Shown: positions 1 to 9,728, numbered from the stretch's first letter. The stretch is 64,000 bases of DNA from Flavivirga spongiicola (GCF_030540825.1 NZ_JAUOEO010000001.1:3919001-3983000), one strand, 5' to 3'. Made by a program: numbers and translations. The notes: generated from the letters alone by a model not told the origin.

Positions 1-211
1 TTTCCGGCGTGTATAATAATATAGAATCGGTCTTTTCTGTATCTATATTAAATCGTTTAATTAAATCTTTGCCAATATCGCTTTGCAAAGCCGTAAACAT
101 GAATATATTCTTTTTATCATGTTTTATAACATATTGTACACTGCTGTTACAAAGGTTGCAAACACCATCAAATAGGATAAGTTTTTTATGTTTTGGTAAA
201 GAAAAAGACAT
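1..211 (-). CDS. DCC-family thiol-disulfide oxidoreductase-like protein (DUF393), partial
   Basis: A minus-strand gene starts with ATG at 209-211 and runs off the left edge, so only the first 70 codons are present. Residues 11-21 read LILFDGVCNLC, the family signature with the C-x-x-C pair at Cys18 and Cys21; family members are small thioredoxin-like proteins of about 130-140 residues, so roughly half is missing. It lies 53 bp downstream of mutS2 on the same strand and may be co-transcribed with it. The substrate of this family is unknown. The family call rests on the motif and is fairly firm; the function is not. Confidence 0.8.
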   Translation of the reverse strand, partial: MSFSLPKHKKLILFDGVCNLCNSSVQYVIKHDKKNIFMFTALQSDIGKDLIKRFNIDTEKTDSILLYTPE

Positions 212-264
212 AGAACAAAGATACCACTTTAAAAGTTTCAGATTCAAAAACCTGATATAGGTTG

Positions 265-2430
265 CTATTTTTTAGCTTCTACGAGTTCCAATTGATCCAT
301 ACTAACATTGGTCGTAAATATACCGTAGTTTACAACCGCTTTGTTTTTTTCTATTTTATCGATGCTACCAACAGCACGACCATCTTCCATACGTACGCGA
401 TCTCCAATTTTTAAAATAGGTTTAGGTTTTGGAGCTTCAATGGCTTTTTTCTTGGCTTCTTTTTTCTTTTTGCGAATAACGGTTACCACTTTTTCGGCTT
501 CCTTTTTTACTTGCTCTTCTTTTGCTTTTATGACTTTTTTCTGTTTGGCGGTCACTTTTTTACGCTTAGAGTTTTCAATTTGAACCACCTTAAAAAGCTC
601 CGCCATGAGCTCACGTTTTTGTTTGTTATCGAAGTATTTTTCGGCAATATCGTTCACTTTTTGTCCTAAATAAATAAGACGTTGGTTGCTATCGTAGAGC
701 TCTTGATAACTTTCTAATTTCCTTTGAATTTTGGCATTAATTTCTTCAAGCTTATCGGCCTCTTCTATTTTTTTCTTCTCGTTTAGTTTTAACGATTGTC
801 CTGTTTTTTCTAGACGAGAACGTTCCTTTTGAAGCTTAGCAATCGTAGCGTCAAAACGTACTTTACTGCGTTCAATTTTCTTTTTAGCGCGATTTATTAA
901 GCTATAAGGAATACCATTTTTTTGTGCCACTTCAAAAGTAAACGAACTTCCGGCTTGTCCAATAACCAATTTAAAAAGAGGTTCTAGTGTACGTTCATCA
1001 AAAAGCATATTCGCATTAAGCATATGTGGCAATTCGTTTGCTAAAATCTTTAAATTAGAATAGTGCGTTGTTATGATACCAAATGCTTCTCTATGATAAA
1101 ACTCTTCTAAAAACGTTTCGGCTAAAGCACCACCAAGTTCAGGATCACTACCTGTACCGAATTCATCAATTAAAAAAAGCGTATTCTTATTGCATTTCTT
1201 TAAAAAATAATTCATTTGTTTTAGACGATAGCTATATGTACTTAAGTGATTTTCAATAGATTGATTATCACCAATATCACTTAAGATCCTATCGAATAAA
1301 CAAACTTTACTGCGTTCATGGACAGGAATTAGCAAGCCACTTTGTAACATCACTTGCAATAAACCAACTGTTTTAAGAGTAATACTTTTGCCTCCGGCAT
1401 TAGGGCCAGAGATGACTATGATTCTGCTGTCTTGTTTTAATTCTATAGTTTGCGGAAAGGTGGTTTCTTTTTTTTCTAAATTGTTTAAATATAAAAGTGG
1501 GTGATAAGCATCTCTCAAAAACATACTTCTGTTTTCAGATATTTCGGGAAGAATAGCATTCATAGATCGTGCATACTTCGCTTTTGCTGAAATAACATCC
1601 ATATTTATTAAGAACGTTTGGTAGTTTTCTAATAATGGTAAAAATGGACGTATGTAATTGGTAAGGTCTTTTAAAATACGAATAACCTCTTCTTGTTCTT
1701 CGTATTCTAAATTATTGAGTTCCCGTGAGTGCTGTAAAGTCGTTTCAGGTTCTATATAAACAATACTACCTGTTTTACTTCCACCCATAATAGCACCTTT
1801 TACTTTACGGCGATACATAGCTTTTACAGCAAGTACACGTTTGTTATCTACTACAGATTCACGAATATCATCTAAATATTCAAGATTATGATAGGTAGTA
1901 AGGGCAGATGAAAAACTAGCATTTATTTTACCTTTTATCTTATTAATAGATTGACGTAACTCAAAAAGTAGGCTAGAGGCATTGTCTTTTATATCTCCAA
2001 AGCGATCTACAATAGCATCTACTTTTTCGATAATTACTTTGGTAACTTCAATATGAGATGCATATTCGTTAAGCCTCGGATAATATTCCTCAAACTTTTT
2101 TAGATACCTAACGATGTCATTTGTTGTTAATGAAATTGAAACTATTTTTTTTAATGCATGTACTTCTAAATACGTGTTTTCAATACGTAATAGTTTAATT
2201 TCCTTTGAAATAGAATCAAAACCATGATTTGGAATACGGTTATCATTATAAAAAGACGACAAGTACTCATTGGTCAATTGTAAAGCACCTAGAAGCGCTT
2301 CCTTATTTTTGTAAGGACTTGTTAATAATGTTTTTTCGTTTCCTAGTGCTGTTACACAATGTTCACTTACTTGTTGCAGAACAGTTGAAAACTCTAGATC
2401 TTTTAATGTTTTATCATGAATGTTTATCAT
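265..2430 (-). CDS. mutS2: MutS2-family ATPase lacking the Smr nuclease domain
   Basis: MutS2 proteins act on recombination intermediates or on collided ribosomes rather than in mismatch repair. A core domain and long helices precede the ATPase: Walker A GPNAGGKS at residues 342-349 and Walker B with Asp422-Glu423 (LIDEFGTGSD). A lysine-rich coiled coil follows, then a KOW-like beta segment starting KIGDRVRMEDG. The protein ends there: the C-terminal Smr domain of classical MutS2 (about 780 residues) is absent, giving about 721 residues. I chose ATG 2428-2430 because MINIHDKTL fits the family N terminus; in-frame ATGs at 2442 and 2460 would add 4 or 10 residues. No clear Shine-Dalgarno decides between them. 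Confidence 0.9.
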   Translation of the reverse strand: MINIHDKTLKDLEFSTVLQQVSEHCVTALGNEKTLLTSPYKNKEALLGALQLTNEYLSSFYNDNRIPNHGFDSISKEIKLLRIENTYLEVHALKKIVSISLTTNDIVRYLKKFEEYYPRLNEYASHIEVTKVIIEKVDAIVDRFGDIKDNASSLLFELRQSINKIKGKINASFSSALTTYHNLEYLDDIRESVVDNKRVLAVKAMYRRKVKGAIMGGSKTGSIVYIEPETTLQHSRELNNLEYEEQEEVIRILKDLTNYIRPFLPLLENYQTFLINMDVISAKAKYARSMNAILPEISENRSMFLRDAYHPLLYLNNLEKKETTFPQTIELKQDSRIIVISGPNAGGKSITLKTVGLLQVMLQSGLLIPVHERSKVCLFDRILSDIGDNQSIENHLSTYSYRLKQMNYFLKKCNKNTLFLIDEFGTGSDPELGGALAETFLEEFYHREAFGIITTHYSNLKILANELPHMLNANMLFDERTLEPLFKLVIGQAGSSFTFEVAQKNGIPYSLINRAKKKIERSKVRFDATIAKLQKERSRLEKTGQSLKLNEKKKIEEADKLEEINAKIQRKLESYQELYDSNQRLIYLGQKVNDIAEKYFDNKQKRELMAELFKVVQIENSKRKKVTAKQKKVIKAKEEQVKKEAEKVVTVIRKKKKEAKKKAIEAPKPKPILKIGDRVRMEDGRAVGSIDKIEKNKAVVNYGIFTTNVSMDQLELVEAKK

Positions 2431-2620
2431 GCGTTTTTTCATCAGGGGATAAGTGAGCAAAGTTAAAAATTCTATTTAATTAAGCCGCCGTTTTATAAGA
2501 AGTATATAAGCAGACTAAAACTCTTAAAATATGTTAATTAACAGTCAATCTTAATTCTTTAACAAAATGCTAACACCTGTGGATGCCATTTGTATATACC
2601 TTGAAAGGGGAATCAAAAAT

Positions 2621-3733
2621 ATGACTAAAATGAAAACTAACAATCTGACTACATTATTTATGTGTCTTTTGCTTACTTTAAGCTTTGACACATTTGCTCA
2701 ATTAGATGCTCCTAGGGGCAGTCAAATGGCTAGCGTATCACAACGAGTTGGTATAACGAATATTTATGTTAAATATTCTAGACCTAGTGTGAATGATAGA
2801 GAGGTCTGGGGGAAATTAGTCCCTTATGGTATGAATAACTTGGGATTTGGAACTGCTAAAGAATCGCCTTGGAGAGCTGGAGCCAATGAAAATACCATTA
2901 TTAAGTTTACTGATGATGTGAAAATTGAAGGAGAATCTCTTAAAGCTGGGAAATATGGGTTTCATGTCATTGTTAATGAAGATGATACTGCTACATTAAT
3001 TTTTTCTAAAGATCATTCGGCTTGGGGAAGTTATTTTTATGAGCCATCGCAAGATGCTCTAAGAGTAAAAGTAACTACAAATACTATTTCGCATACAGAG
3101 TTATTAACTTATAGTTTTATAAGTGTTGATGCAACCTCGGCAGTGTTAGCCTTACAATGGGAAAAGAAACAGATACCATTTAAAATTGAGGTAGACGTTA
3201 CTGATATTGTTTTGGCGAGTTTTAAAGAAGAATTTAAAGGGCAAGGAGGCTTTCAGCGTCAGAATTGGGAACAGGCTGCTGGTTATGCCTTGAATAATGG
3301 TGGCGACTTAAATGAAGCCTTGGGATGGATTGACGGTGCGATTGCTGGGCAGTTTTTCAGTCAAAAAACATTTAATAATCTTCAGATAAAATCTCAAATA
3401 CTTTCAAAACTTGGGAAAGAAGCCGAAGCTTTTGCTGCCATGGACGAAGCTTTAGAGTTTGCTACTATTATTCAGATGCATCAATACGGTAGAACGCTTA
3501 TTGGTCAAGGAAAAAAAGAGAAAGCACTAGAAGTTTTTAAATTAAATGCACAAAAGAATAAAGGTACCTGGCCTGTACACTATGGTTTAGCCCGTGGGTA
3601 TTCTGCATTAGGAAACCATTCAAAAGCCTTAACGCATTTAAAAAAGGCCTTGACTAATGCGCCTAATGATGCTTCTAAAGGACGTGTACAAGCTAATATT
3701 GATAAATTGGAAAAAGGAGAAGATATTAATTAA
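2621..3733 (+). CDS. Exported DUF2911 domain protein with TPR repeats
   Basis: About 370 residues. An N-terminal signal peptide (hydrophobic LTTLFMCLLLTLSF, cut near FAQ) is followed by a DUF2911 domain at roughly residues 30-170, recognised by PRGSQMASVSQRVG, KYSRPSVNDREVWG and PWRAGANENT, then helical TPR-like repeats from about residue 200 to the end. DUF2911 proteins are common exported proteins of Bacteroidota with no known activity. The open frame extends up to 2567, but ATG 2621 sits about 10 bases after a purine-rich GAAAGGGG and directly before the signal peptide; ATG 2630 is the other option. It converges on miaE with a shared terminator between them. Confidence 0.8.
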   Translation: MTKMKTNNLTTLFMCLLLTLSFDTFAQLDAPRGSQMASVSQRVGITNIYVKYSRPSVNDREVWGKLVPYGMNNLGFGTAKESPWRAGANENTIIKFTDDVKIEGESLKAGKYGFHVIVNEDDTATLIFSKDHSAWGSYFYEPSQDALRVKVTTNTISHTELLTYSFISVDATSAVLALQWEKKQIPFKIEVDVTDIVLASFKEEFKGQGGFQRQNWEQAAGYALNNGGDLNEALGWIDGAIAGQFFSQKTFNNLQIKSQILSKLGKEAEAFAAMDEALEFATIIQMHQYGRTLIGQGKKEKALEVFKLNAQKNKGTWPVHYGLARGYSALGNHSKALTHLKKALTNAPNDASKGRVQANIDKLEKGEDIN

Positions 3734-3769
3734 AGATTATCATCAATCAAACAACTAACAGCTACTTAA

Positions 3770-3834
3770 GGGGTTGTCTAAAAAGTGTTATTCTGAATGA
3801 CAAAATATATTACTTTTTAGAAAGCCTCTTTTTT
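3770..3834 (+). terminator. Rho-independent terminator of the DUF2911 gene
   Basis: A long hairpin lies between two convergent genes. The arms at 3777-3786 (TCTAAAAAGT) and 3812-3821 (ACTTTTTAGA) are perfectly complementary, and the stem continues outward after one mismatch with GGGGTT against AGCCTC, including two wobble pairs. A run of six T follows at 3829-3834, reaching the stop codon of miaE. Confidence 0.7.
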
Positions 3835-4414
3835 ATCCATGTATGGTTTCGGTTTTTCCGTAGTTTTTTATAACAATACTTTCAAATTCTATGAGTTCTT
3901 TCCAGCGTTTATCAACGTCAATATCTTTTCCGTATTTGCGAGCAAACCCTATAAACGTTGTATAATGTCCTGCCTCGCTAATCATTAAGTCATGATAGAA
4001 TTTAGAAAGTTCAGGGTCATTTATTTTTTCTGATAATAGTTTAAAACGTTCGCAGCTTCTGGCTTCAATCATGGCAGAAAACAGAAGTCTATCTACCATG
4101 CTTTGTAGTCTATTGCCTCCTTTATTCATGAATTTATAAAGTTCGTTAACATAGCTGTCTTTGCGCTCTCTGCCTAGTTTGTAACCACGTTTTTTTATAA
4201 TATCATGAACCATTTGGAAATGTTCCAGCTCTTCTTGGGCTAATACTAATAAATCGGTAACCAGATCAGTATATTCTGAGTTTAAAGTAATTATAGTGAT
4301 CGCGTTAGAAGCAGCCTTTTGTTCACACCAGGCATGATCGGTTAGAATCTCCTCAATATTTGATTCTGCAATGTTTACCCAACGAGGATCTGTTTCTAGT
4401 TTTAAACCAAGCAT
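3833..4414 (-). CDS. miaE: tRNA-(ms2io6A)-hydroxylase-like diiron protein
   Basis: About 193 residues of ferritin-like helical protein, the expected MiaE length. MiaE hydroxylates the isopentenyl group of 2-methylthio-N6-isopentenyladenosine at tRNA position 37, using a diiron centre. Candidate iron ligands are visible in HAWCEQKA, AQEELEHFQMVHD, MIEARSCERF and MISEAGHY, the usual E/ExxH pattern. I placed the start at ATG 4412-4414 (MLGLKLETDPRW); the frame extends to 4456 but the extra 14 codons are hydrophobic and not typical of the family. It follows recG on the same strand with about 48 bp between them. Confidence 0.88.
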   Translation of the reverse strand: MLGLKLETDPRWVNIAESNIEEILTDHAWCEQKAASNAITIITLNSEYTDLVTDLLVLAQEELEHFQMVHDIIKKRGYKLGRERKDSYVNELYKFMNKGGNRLQSMVDRLLFSAMIEARSCERFKLLSEKINDPELSKFYHDLMISEAGHYTTFIGFARKYGKDIDVDKRWKELIEFESIVIKNYGKTETIHG

Positions 4415-4462
4415 ATTTGTTTTTTTATGTAAAAGTAATATTATAAATAGCACCAACTAAAA

Positions 4463-6634
4463 TTACGAGATGTAATTCCAGATGTTTTTGTATTTACCTA
4501 ATGATTTATAGGTGTCTAAAATAACTTTATTGTTTGTAGAAGAGAGCGTAGCGTCAGTTTTAAGCACGTTCTTCGCGTGATGTCTCGCTAATTGTAGAAT
4601 GTCATTATCTTTTATGATATCTGCAATTTTAAGGTTCAAAACACCGCTTTGCTGAGTGCCCATAATATCTCCAGGACCGCGTAAGCGTAGATCTACTTCG
4701 GCTATTTCAAAACCATCACTGGTTCTTACCATGGTTTCTAAACGGGTTTTACTATCATTACTAAGCTTGTGGCTTGTCATTAAAATACAATAGCTCTGCT
4801 CTGCACCACGTCCCACACGACCACGAAGCTGATGCAATTGTGATAAGCCAAAACGTTCTGCGCTTTCAATAATCATGACCGAGGCATTAGGTACGTTTAC
4901 CCCAACTTCAATAACAGTAGTAGCCACCATAATTTGTGTTTCTCCTTTTATAAAGCGTTGCATTTCGTAATCTTTATCCGCAGGTTTCATTTTTCCATGA
5001 ACTATGGATATTTGATAATCTGGTAATGGAAAATCTCTGGCAATACTTTCGTAACCATCCATCAAATCCTTATAATCCATTTTTTCGTTTTCTTGAATTA
5101 AAGGGTACACTATGTAAATTTGTCTTCCTTTTGTTATTTCGTCTCGAATAAATTTAAAAACATTTAATCGATTTTTATCATAACGATGTACTGTTTTTAT
5201 GGACTGTCTGCCCGGTGGTAATTCATCAATAATTGAGATGTCTAAATCTCCGTAAACAGACATGGCCAACGTTCTGGGAATCGGTGTGGCGGTCATTACT
5301 AGAATGTGTGGGGGGATAGAAGCCCCACTAATCTCCCCAGAGGGGAGACTTTTTTTTGCTTCCTCCCTTTGGGAGGATTGAGGAGGGCCTCCTTTCTTCC
5401 ATAATTTGCTTCGTTGTGCGACTCCAAATCGATGCTGTTCATCTATAATCGCAAGCCCCAAATTTTTAAATTTCACTTTATCTTCAAGTAGGGCATGGGT
5501 GCCAACAAGGATTTGTAAATCGCCATTTTCCAAGCTTTCATGAATTTTTTTTCTTTCTGAAGTTTTAGTTGAACCTGTTAGTTTTTTTATACTGATATTC
5601 AAGTTGTTGCATAATTCTAATAATCCATTGTAATGCTGGACTGACAAAATTTCAGTTGGAGCCATTAGACAAGCTTGAAAACCGTTGTCAAGTGCTATTA
5701 ACATTGACATGAACGCGACTATGGTCTTGCCAGAACCTACATCTCCTTGTAATAGTCTATTCATTTGTGCGTTACTGCCCAAATCAGCACGAATCTCTTT
5801 TAAAACGCGCTTTTGTGCTCCCGTTAATTCGAAGGGTAAATGGGCTTTAAAAAAGGTGTTGAAATAGTTGCCAACCTTTTCAAAAGGAAAGCCTTTTATT
5901 TTTGATTTATGAACTAAGTTTTTGATGATAAGTTGTAGCTGAATATAAAATAATTCTTCAAATTTTAATCGAAATTGGGCTTTAGAAAGGAGCTCCTGAC
6001 TCGTTGGAAAATGTACATTAAAAAGCGCTTCGCTTTTTGGGATTAGTTTGAGTTCGGTAAGTAAATTTTCAGATAGCGTTTCGGTGAATTTTTTACCTGT
6101 TTCCAAAAATAGTTGTTGCATGACTTTGCTCATCACACGATTTGTAATACCCTTATTTGATAGTTTCTCTGTTGAAGGGTATACCGGTTGCATGACAGAA
6201 CGTAAATTTCCTTTATGTTCTTCTAGCCCCTCTATATCTGGGTGTGGCATATTAAACTTACCATTAAACCAATTGGTTTTTCCGAAAATCACATATGGCT
6301 TATTAAGTTTTAGGCTCTCACGTATCCATTTTTGTCCTCTAAACCAAACTAGCTCCATCGTACCAGTATCATCTTGAAAAGTTCCGACTAAGCGCTTACC
6401 TCGTTTTTGTGCTACTTCTTTAAAAGCTGTAATTTTCCCAATTATTTGAACGTCTGCATTGTTACGTTGTAGTCGATTAATTTTGTAATACTGAGTTCGA
6501 TCTATATATCTGTTTGGAAATAAGTTAATTAAATCCTGATAGGTATGAATGCCTAATTCTTTTCGCAATAAATCAGCGCGGTTTGGACCGACGCCTTTTA
6601 AATAATCTATTGGTGTTTGAAGTTTTACAGACAT
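4463..6634 (-). CDS. recG: ATP-dependent DNA helicase RecG
   Basis: 723 residues. RecG remodels stalled forks and Holliday junctions. An N-terminal wedge/OB region (about residues 1-240) precedes the helicase: Walker A GDVGSGKT near 297-304, DEQH at 398-401, TATPIPRT starting at Thr448, and the C-terminal lobe with QLRGRVGRG and the DLRLRGPGD segment. ATG 6634 gives the usual start MSVKLQTPIDYLKGVGPNRA. Odd feature: residues 415-439 are a 25-codon in-frame insertion with low complexity and palindromic DNA, between motifs II and III, where related proteins go almost directly from KLWKK to PPH. All helicase motifs remain, so the gene is probably functional. Confidence 0.95.
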   Translation of the reverse strand: MSVKLQTPIDYLKGVGPNRADLLRKELGIHTYQDLINLFPNRYIDRTQYYKINRLQRNNADVQIIGKITAFKEVAQKRGKRLVGTFQDDTGTMELVWFRGQKWIRESLKLNKPYVIFGKTNWFNGKFNMPHPDIEGLEEHKGNLRSVMQPVYPSTEKLSNKGITNRVMSKVMQQLFLETGKKFTETLSENLLTELKLIPKSEALFNVHFPTSQELLSKAQFRLKFEELFYIQLQLIIKNLVHKSKIKGFPFEKVGNYFNTFFKAHLPFELTGAQKRVLKEIRADLGSNAQMNRLLQGDVGSGKTIVAFMSMLIALDNGFQACLMAPTEILSVQHYNGLLELCNNLNISIKKLTGSTKTSERKKIHESLENGDLQILVGTHALLEDKVKFKNLGLAIIDEQHRFGVAQRSKLWKKGGPPQSSQREEAKKSLPSGEISGASIPPHILVMTATPIPRTLAMSVYGDLDISIIDELPPGRQSIKTVHRYDKNRLNVFKFIRDEITKGRQIYIVYPLIQENEKMDYKDLMDGYESIARDFPLPDYQISIVHGKMKPADKDYEMQRFIKGETQIMVATTVIEVGVNVPNASVMIIESAERFGLSQLHQLRGRVGRGAEQSYCILMTSHKLSNDSKTRLETMVRTSDGFEIAEVDLRLRGPGDIMGTQQSGVLNLKIADIIKDNDILQLARHHAKNVLKTDATLSSTNNKVILDTYKSLGKYKNIWNYIS
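5318..5392. repeat. In-frame palindromic insertion element inside recG
   Basis: This 75-bp stretch is not expected in recG. It holds two strong hairpins: TCTCCCC/GGGGAGA with a 3-base loop at 5332-5348 and CCTCCC/GGGAGG with a 3-base loop at 5362-5376. It is much richer in G+C than the surrounding gene. Its length is a multiple of three and it has no stop in the recG frame. From memory, similar sequences with CCCTCTGGGG-type palindromes are scattered in flavobacterial genomes and sometimes add Gly/Pro/Ser/Glu-rich peptides to proteins, comparable in behaviour to the palindromic elements of Rickettsia. The exact boundaries are inferred from the expected helicase sequence. Confidence 0.65.
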
Positions 6635-6743
6635 AAAGGCGAATTTAATTAATTCTTACGAAAGTGGGAATCTTATCATATTGTAACTTTTCAGATTCTG
6701 AATTAAAGCATTATCTTGGTCTAATCCTTGCTATTATTTATAT

Positions 6744-8699
6744 ATGAAAAATCTACTGCTCCTTTTCTTTTTGCTTTTTGTATGTTTTGCAATATCTCAA
6801 CAATCTGAATACGTTGATTTTAATACTGCTGAAGTAGAGTTAAACTTTAATGATGTTAATAAAGGTCAGGTAGCAGGTAAAGTGTTATATAAATATGATA
6901 TTTTAAAAGATGTGGACTCTATTTACGTTGATGCAAGAAATATTTATCATTCAGAAACGTCAATTGGTGATGGTGTATGCGAGCATATTAATAACGGGAA
7001 GCATATTATAGTGAAAAATGAGTTTAAAGCGAATACATCTGGAGAATTACTTATCTCATGGATGACATTTCCGAAAAAAGCCATGTATTTTATAGATTGG
7101 GATTATGAAGACGGGAATAAACAAATATGGACACAAGGACAAGGAAAATACACAAGCAATTGGTTGCCGAGTATTGATGATATGAATGATAAAATTGAAT
7201 TTGATTTATCCGTCACTTTTCATAAAGATTATGAGGTTATTTCGAACGGAAAGCTGACTAGTACTGATGATTATCATGGCGCAAAAAAATGGCACTACGA
7301 TATGCAAAAACCGATGTCAAGCTACTTGGTTGCTTTAGCTATTGGTAAATACAATAAAAAAGTTGAATACTCAAAAAGTGGGATTCCTATAGAGATGTAT
7401 TACTATCCGGAAGATTCTTTAAAATTTGAACCCACTTATCGTTACACCAAACACATGTTTGATTTTTTAGAAGAAGAAATTGGTGTTCCTTATCCGTGGC
7501 AAAATTACAAACAAGTACCGGTAAAAGATTTTTTGTATGCAGGTATGGAAAATACGAGTACTACTATTTTTTCTGACGCTTTTGTAGTTGATTCTATAGC
7601 CTTTGTTGATAAAAACTATGTAAATGTTAATGCGCACGAATTAGCACACCAATGGTTTGGCGATTTGGTTACCGAAACGTCTGGAACACACCATTGGTTG
7701 CAAGAAGGTTTTGCTACTTATTATGCTTTACTAGCAGAGCGAGAGGTGTTTGGGGATAATTATTACTATTGGAGGTTATATGAGTATGCTCAAGAGTTGT
7801 TGGAACAGCATAAGGCAAGACAAAGTACAGCGCTTTTAGACCCAAAATCGAGTAGTACCACATTTTATAAAAAAGGTGCCTGGGTATTACATATACTACG
7901 AGAAAAGGTAGGGGACGAGGCTTTTAAAACAGCAGTGAAAAACTATTTGAATAAAAATCAATTCAAAAACGTAGAAACGGATGATTTTATAAATGAAATA
8001 GAGCAGGCTAGTGGTCAGGATTTAGACACATTTGTGGATGTTTGGCTGGAAACTAAAAAATTTCATTATGATGCTGCTCTGGAGAGTCTTAAAAAGTCAG
8101 TTTTTATACAAGAATATTTAATGGTTGATTGTGAGGCTTATACGTCTAAGTGCAAGCAGTATTTATCATCTGGAATTTCGGATGAGGCTAAAGCAAAAGT
8201 CATTTCACAAATGCCAAATCGTTTACAAAAAGAAGATTTTAAGAATCCTGTAAAAGTGCGTCAGGCCATTGCTAAAACTTTGTATAAAGTCCCAGAAACA
8301 CTCAAAAAAGAATACGAGACACTTCTTGATGATAAGTCTTATTTAACTGTTGAAGCGGCTTTATTTGGATTATGGAATAGTTTTCCAGAAGAACAAAATA
8401 AATACTTAGAAACAACCAAAGGTATTCAAGGGTTTAATGATAAAAATATTAGAATTCTTTGGTTAACACTTGCTTTAGTTACTGACGATTTTGAACCCGA
8501 AAACGACGAACTATATTTTAAAGAATTACTTGATTATACAAGCCCAAAATATGGTTTTGAAATCCGTCAGAATGCATTTAGATACTTGATGTGGATTAGT
8601 TCTTGCGGCGAAGAATGCCAAGAAAATTTGAAACAAGCCACAAAACATCATAATTGGCAATTTTCAAAATTTGCTAAAGAAATGCTAAAAGTTAAATAA
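6744..8699 (+). CDS. Exported M1-family zinc aminopeptidase
   Basis: 651 residues with an N-terminal signal peptide (about residues 1-19, ending in SQQSE). The zinc site is HELAHQWFG, with the first His at residue 298 and the third ligand in WLQEGFATYY downstream. The substrate-binding GxMEN-type motif appears as GMENTST. M1 peptidases remove N-terminal residues from peptides; this one should act in the periplasm or at the surface. A HEAT-like helical C-terminal region follows the catalytic domain. It is divergent from recG and converges on the porP/sprF-like gene with only 15 bp between stop codons. A second, more distant M1 protein is encoded at 32.8-35.2 kb. Confidence 0.9.
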   Translation: MKNLLLLFFLLFVCFAISQQSEYVDFNTAEVELNFNDVNKGQVAGKVLYKYDILKDVDSIYVDARNIYHSETSIGDGVCEHINNGKHIIVKNEFKANTSGELLISWMTFPKKAMYFIDWDYEDGNKQIWTQGQGKYTSNWLPSIDDMNDKIEFDLSVTFHKDYEVISNGKLTSTDDYHGAKKWHYDMQKPMSSYLVALAIGKYNKKVEYSKSGIPIEMYYYPEDSLKFEPTYRYTKHMFDFLEEEIGVPYPWQNYKQVPVKDFLYAGMENTSTTIFSDAFVVDSIAFVDKNYVNVNAHELAHQWFGDLVTETSGTHHWLQEGFATYYALLAEREVFGDNYYYWRLYEYAQELLEQHKARQSTALLDPKSSSTTFYKKGAWVLHILREKVGDEAFKTAVKNYLNKNQFKNVETDDFINEIEQASGQDLDTFVDVWLETKKFHYDAALESLKKSVFIQEYLMVDCEAYTSKCKQYLSSGISDEAKAKVISQMPNRLQKEDFKNPVKVRQAIAKTLYKVPETLKKEYETLLDDKSYLTVEAALFGLWNSFPEEQNKYLETTKGIQGFNDKNIRILWLTLALVTDDFEPENDELYFKELLDYTSPKYGFEIRQNAFRYLMWISSCGEECQENLKQATKHHNWQFSKFAKEMLKVK

Positions 8700-8714
8700 G
8701 AAGAGTTCTAGGTA

Positions 8715-9710
8715 TTATTTTCTTCTTTCCAAATTGGTTGGGTTTCTACAAATTAGGCAGCTTGCTAAATACGTGATTGAAAGTTCGTAAACCCCATCTG
8801 TCCTACCAATTTTAGAAGTGTTTAAATCATAGGAGAAGCCAAAGCGTAACTGCTCGAACTCTAACCCTATAAAAGCATTAATTGAGGTTAATAAATGACT
8901 GTTTAAACTGTTTTTAGCAGGATTGGTAACGGCCATAGCACCTAACATAAGTTTTTCGAGTTTTACAGTGGTTCCTATATCTAATCTGTTATACTGTCCT
9001 TGTTGCATATAATTAACAGAAATAAGCATATCGTTATAATCAAAATACGGAAACTTGTAATTAGCGTGTATGGAATAAAATATATCTAACGGAACATTGC
9101 CATTTTTTACAAATGAAATATTGGGCTTGTTTAAATGTTTTATAGAAGCACCTAACCATAAGTCGGTATCATTTCGTGTGTTTTTTTTATCAAAAACAAA
9201 ACCAGCATTAAAATCAAAAAAGCTAACATTTCTATTTGCATTCAAGGCAAATATGTCTGATGAAATAGGGTTTATAGTTTCTGAGTTAATATTTATTTGA
9301 TCTGCTAACACTAAGTTTCCAAAATTGAAGGACTTGGTGCCAAAACCAAATTCAATGGCAGGTCTGAAAAACCAACCGTTAGCTAACTTTACATGGTATG
9401 AGTAATTAATATTTCCTTGTAAATGATTGTAGTTCGTATTGTTTTCATGTTGATTTAAAATACTAACACCGAGACCACCAATATTTTCAACCCAAGTATT
9501 GAAAAAAGCATATTCGGTATCGACTCTTAGATTCAGACTTGGCCATTGTGTTCTATGAATTAAACCAAGGTATGTGGCATCTTCAAAGCCTGAAAATCCT
9601 GGATTCATAGTTTCTGGCACTAAATGGTATTGAGTAAATATAGGGTCTTGGGCGTGTGCTTTTAAACAAAAGCAACTTATAATAATTGGGACTAATATTT
9701 TAATTTTCAT
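8715..9710 (-). CDS. PorP/SprF-family type IX secretion membrane protein
   Basis: 331 residues with signal peptide (cut near AHAQ). The mature N terminus DPIFTQYHLVPETMNPGFSG and the predicted outer-membrane beta strands are typical of PorP/SprF. In Flavobacterium johnsoniae SprF is needed to deliver the adhesin SprB, and similar proteins are commonly encoded next to large proteins with type B T9SS sorting domains. Here it lies 18 bp downstream of exactly such a gene, so I infer that it serves that adhesin. The end of the protein has a pair of cysteines (SCLIC). Confidence 0.88.
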   Translation of the reverse strand: MKIKILVPIIISCFCLKAHAQDPIFTQYHLVPETMNPGFSGFEDATYLGLIHRTQWPSLNLRVDTEYAFFNTWVENIGGLGVSILNQHENNTNYNHLQGNINYSYHVKLANGWFFRPAIEFGFGTKSFNFGNLVLADQININSETINPISSDIFALNANRNVSFFDFNAGFVFDKKNTRNDTDLWLGASIKHLNKPNISFVKNGNVPLDIFYSIHANYKFPYFDYNDMLISVNYMQQGQYNRLDIGTTVKLEKLMLGAMAVTNPAKNSLNSHLLTSINAFIGLEFEQLRFGFSYDLNTSKIGRTDGVYELSITYLASCLICRNPTNLERRK

Positions 9711-9728
9711 TAGTTTGTTTTGGTACTT

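Noticed and set aside
9..260. Plus-strand open frame of 83 codons at the left edge
   Set aside because: It is antisense to the DCC-family gene, whose C-x-x-C motif and start on the minus strand are convincing.
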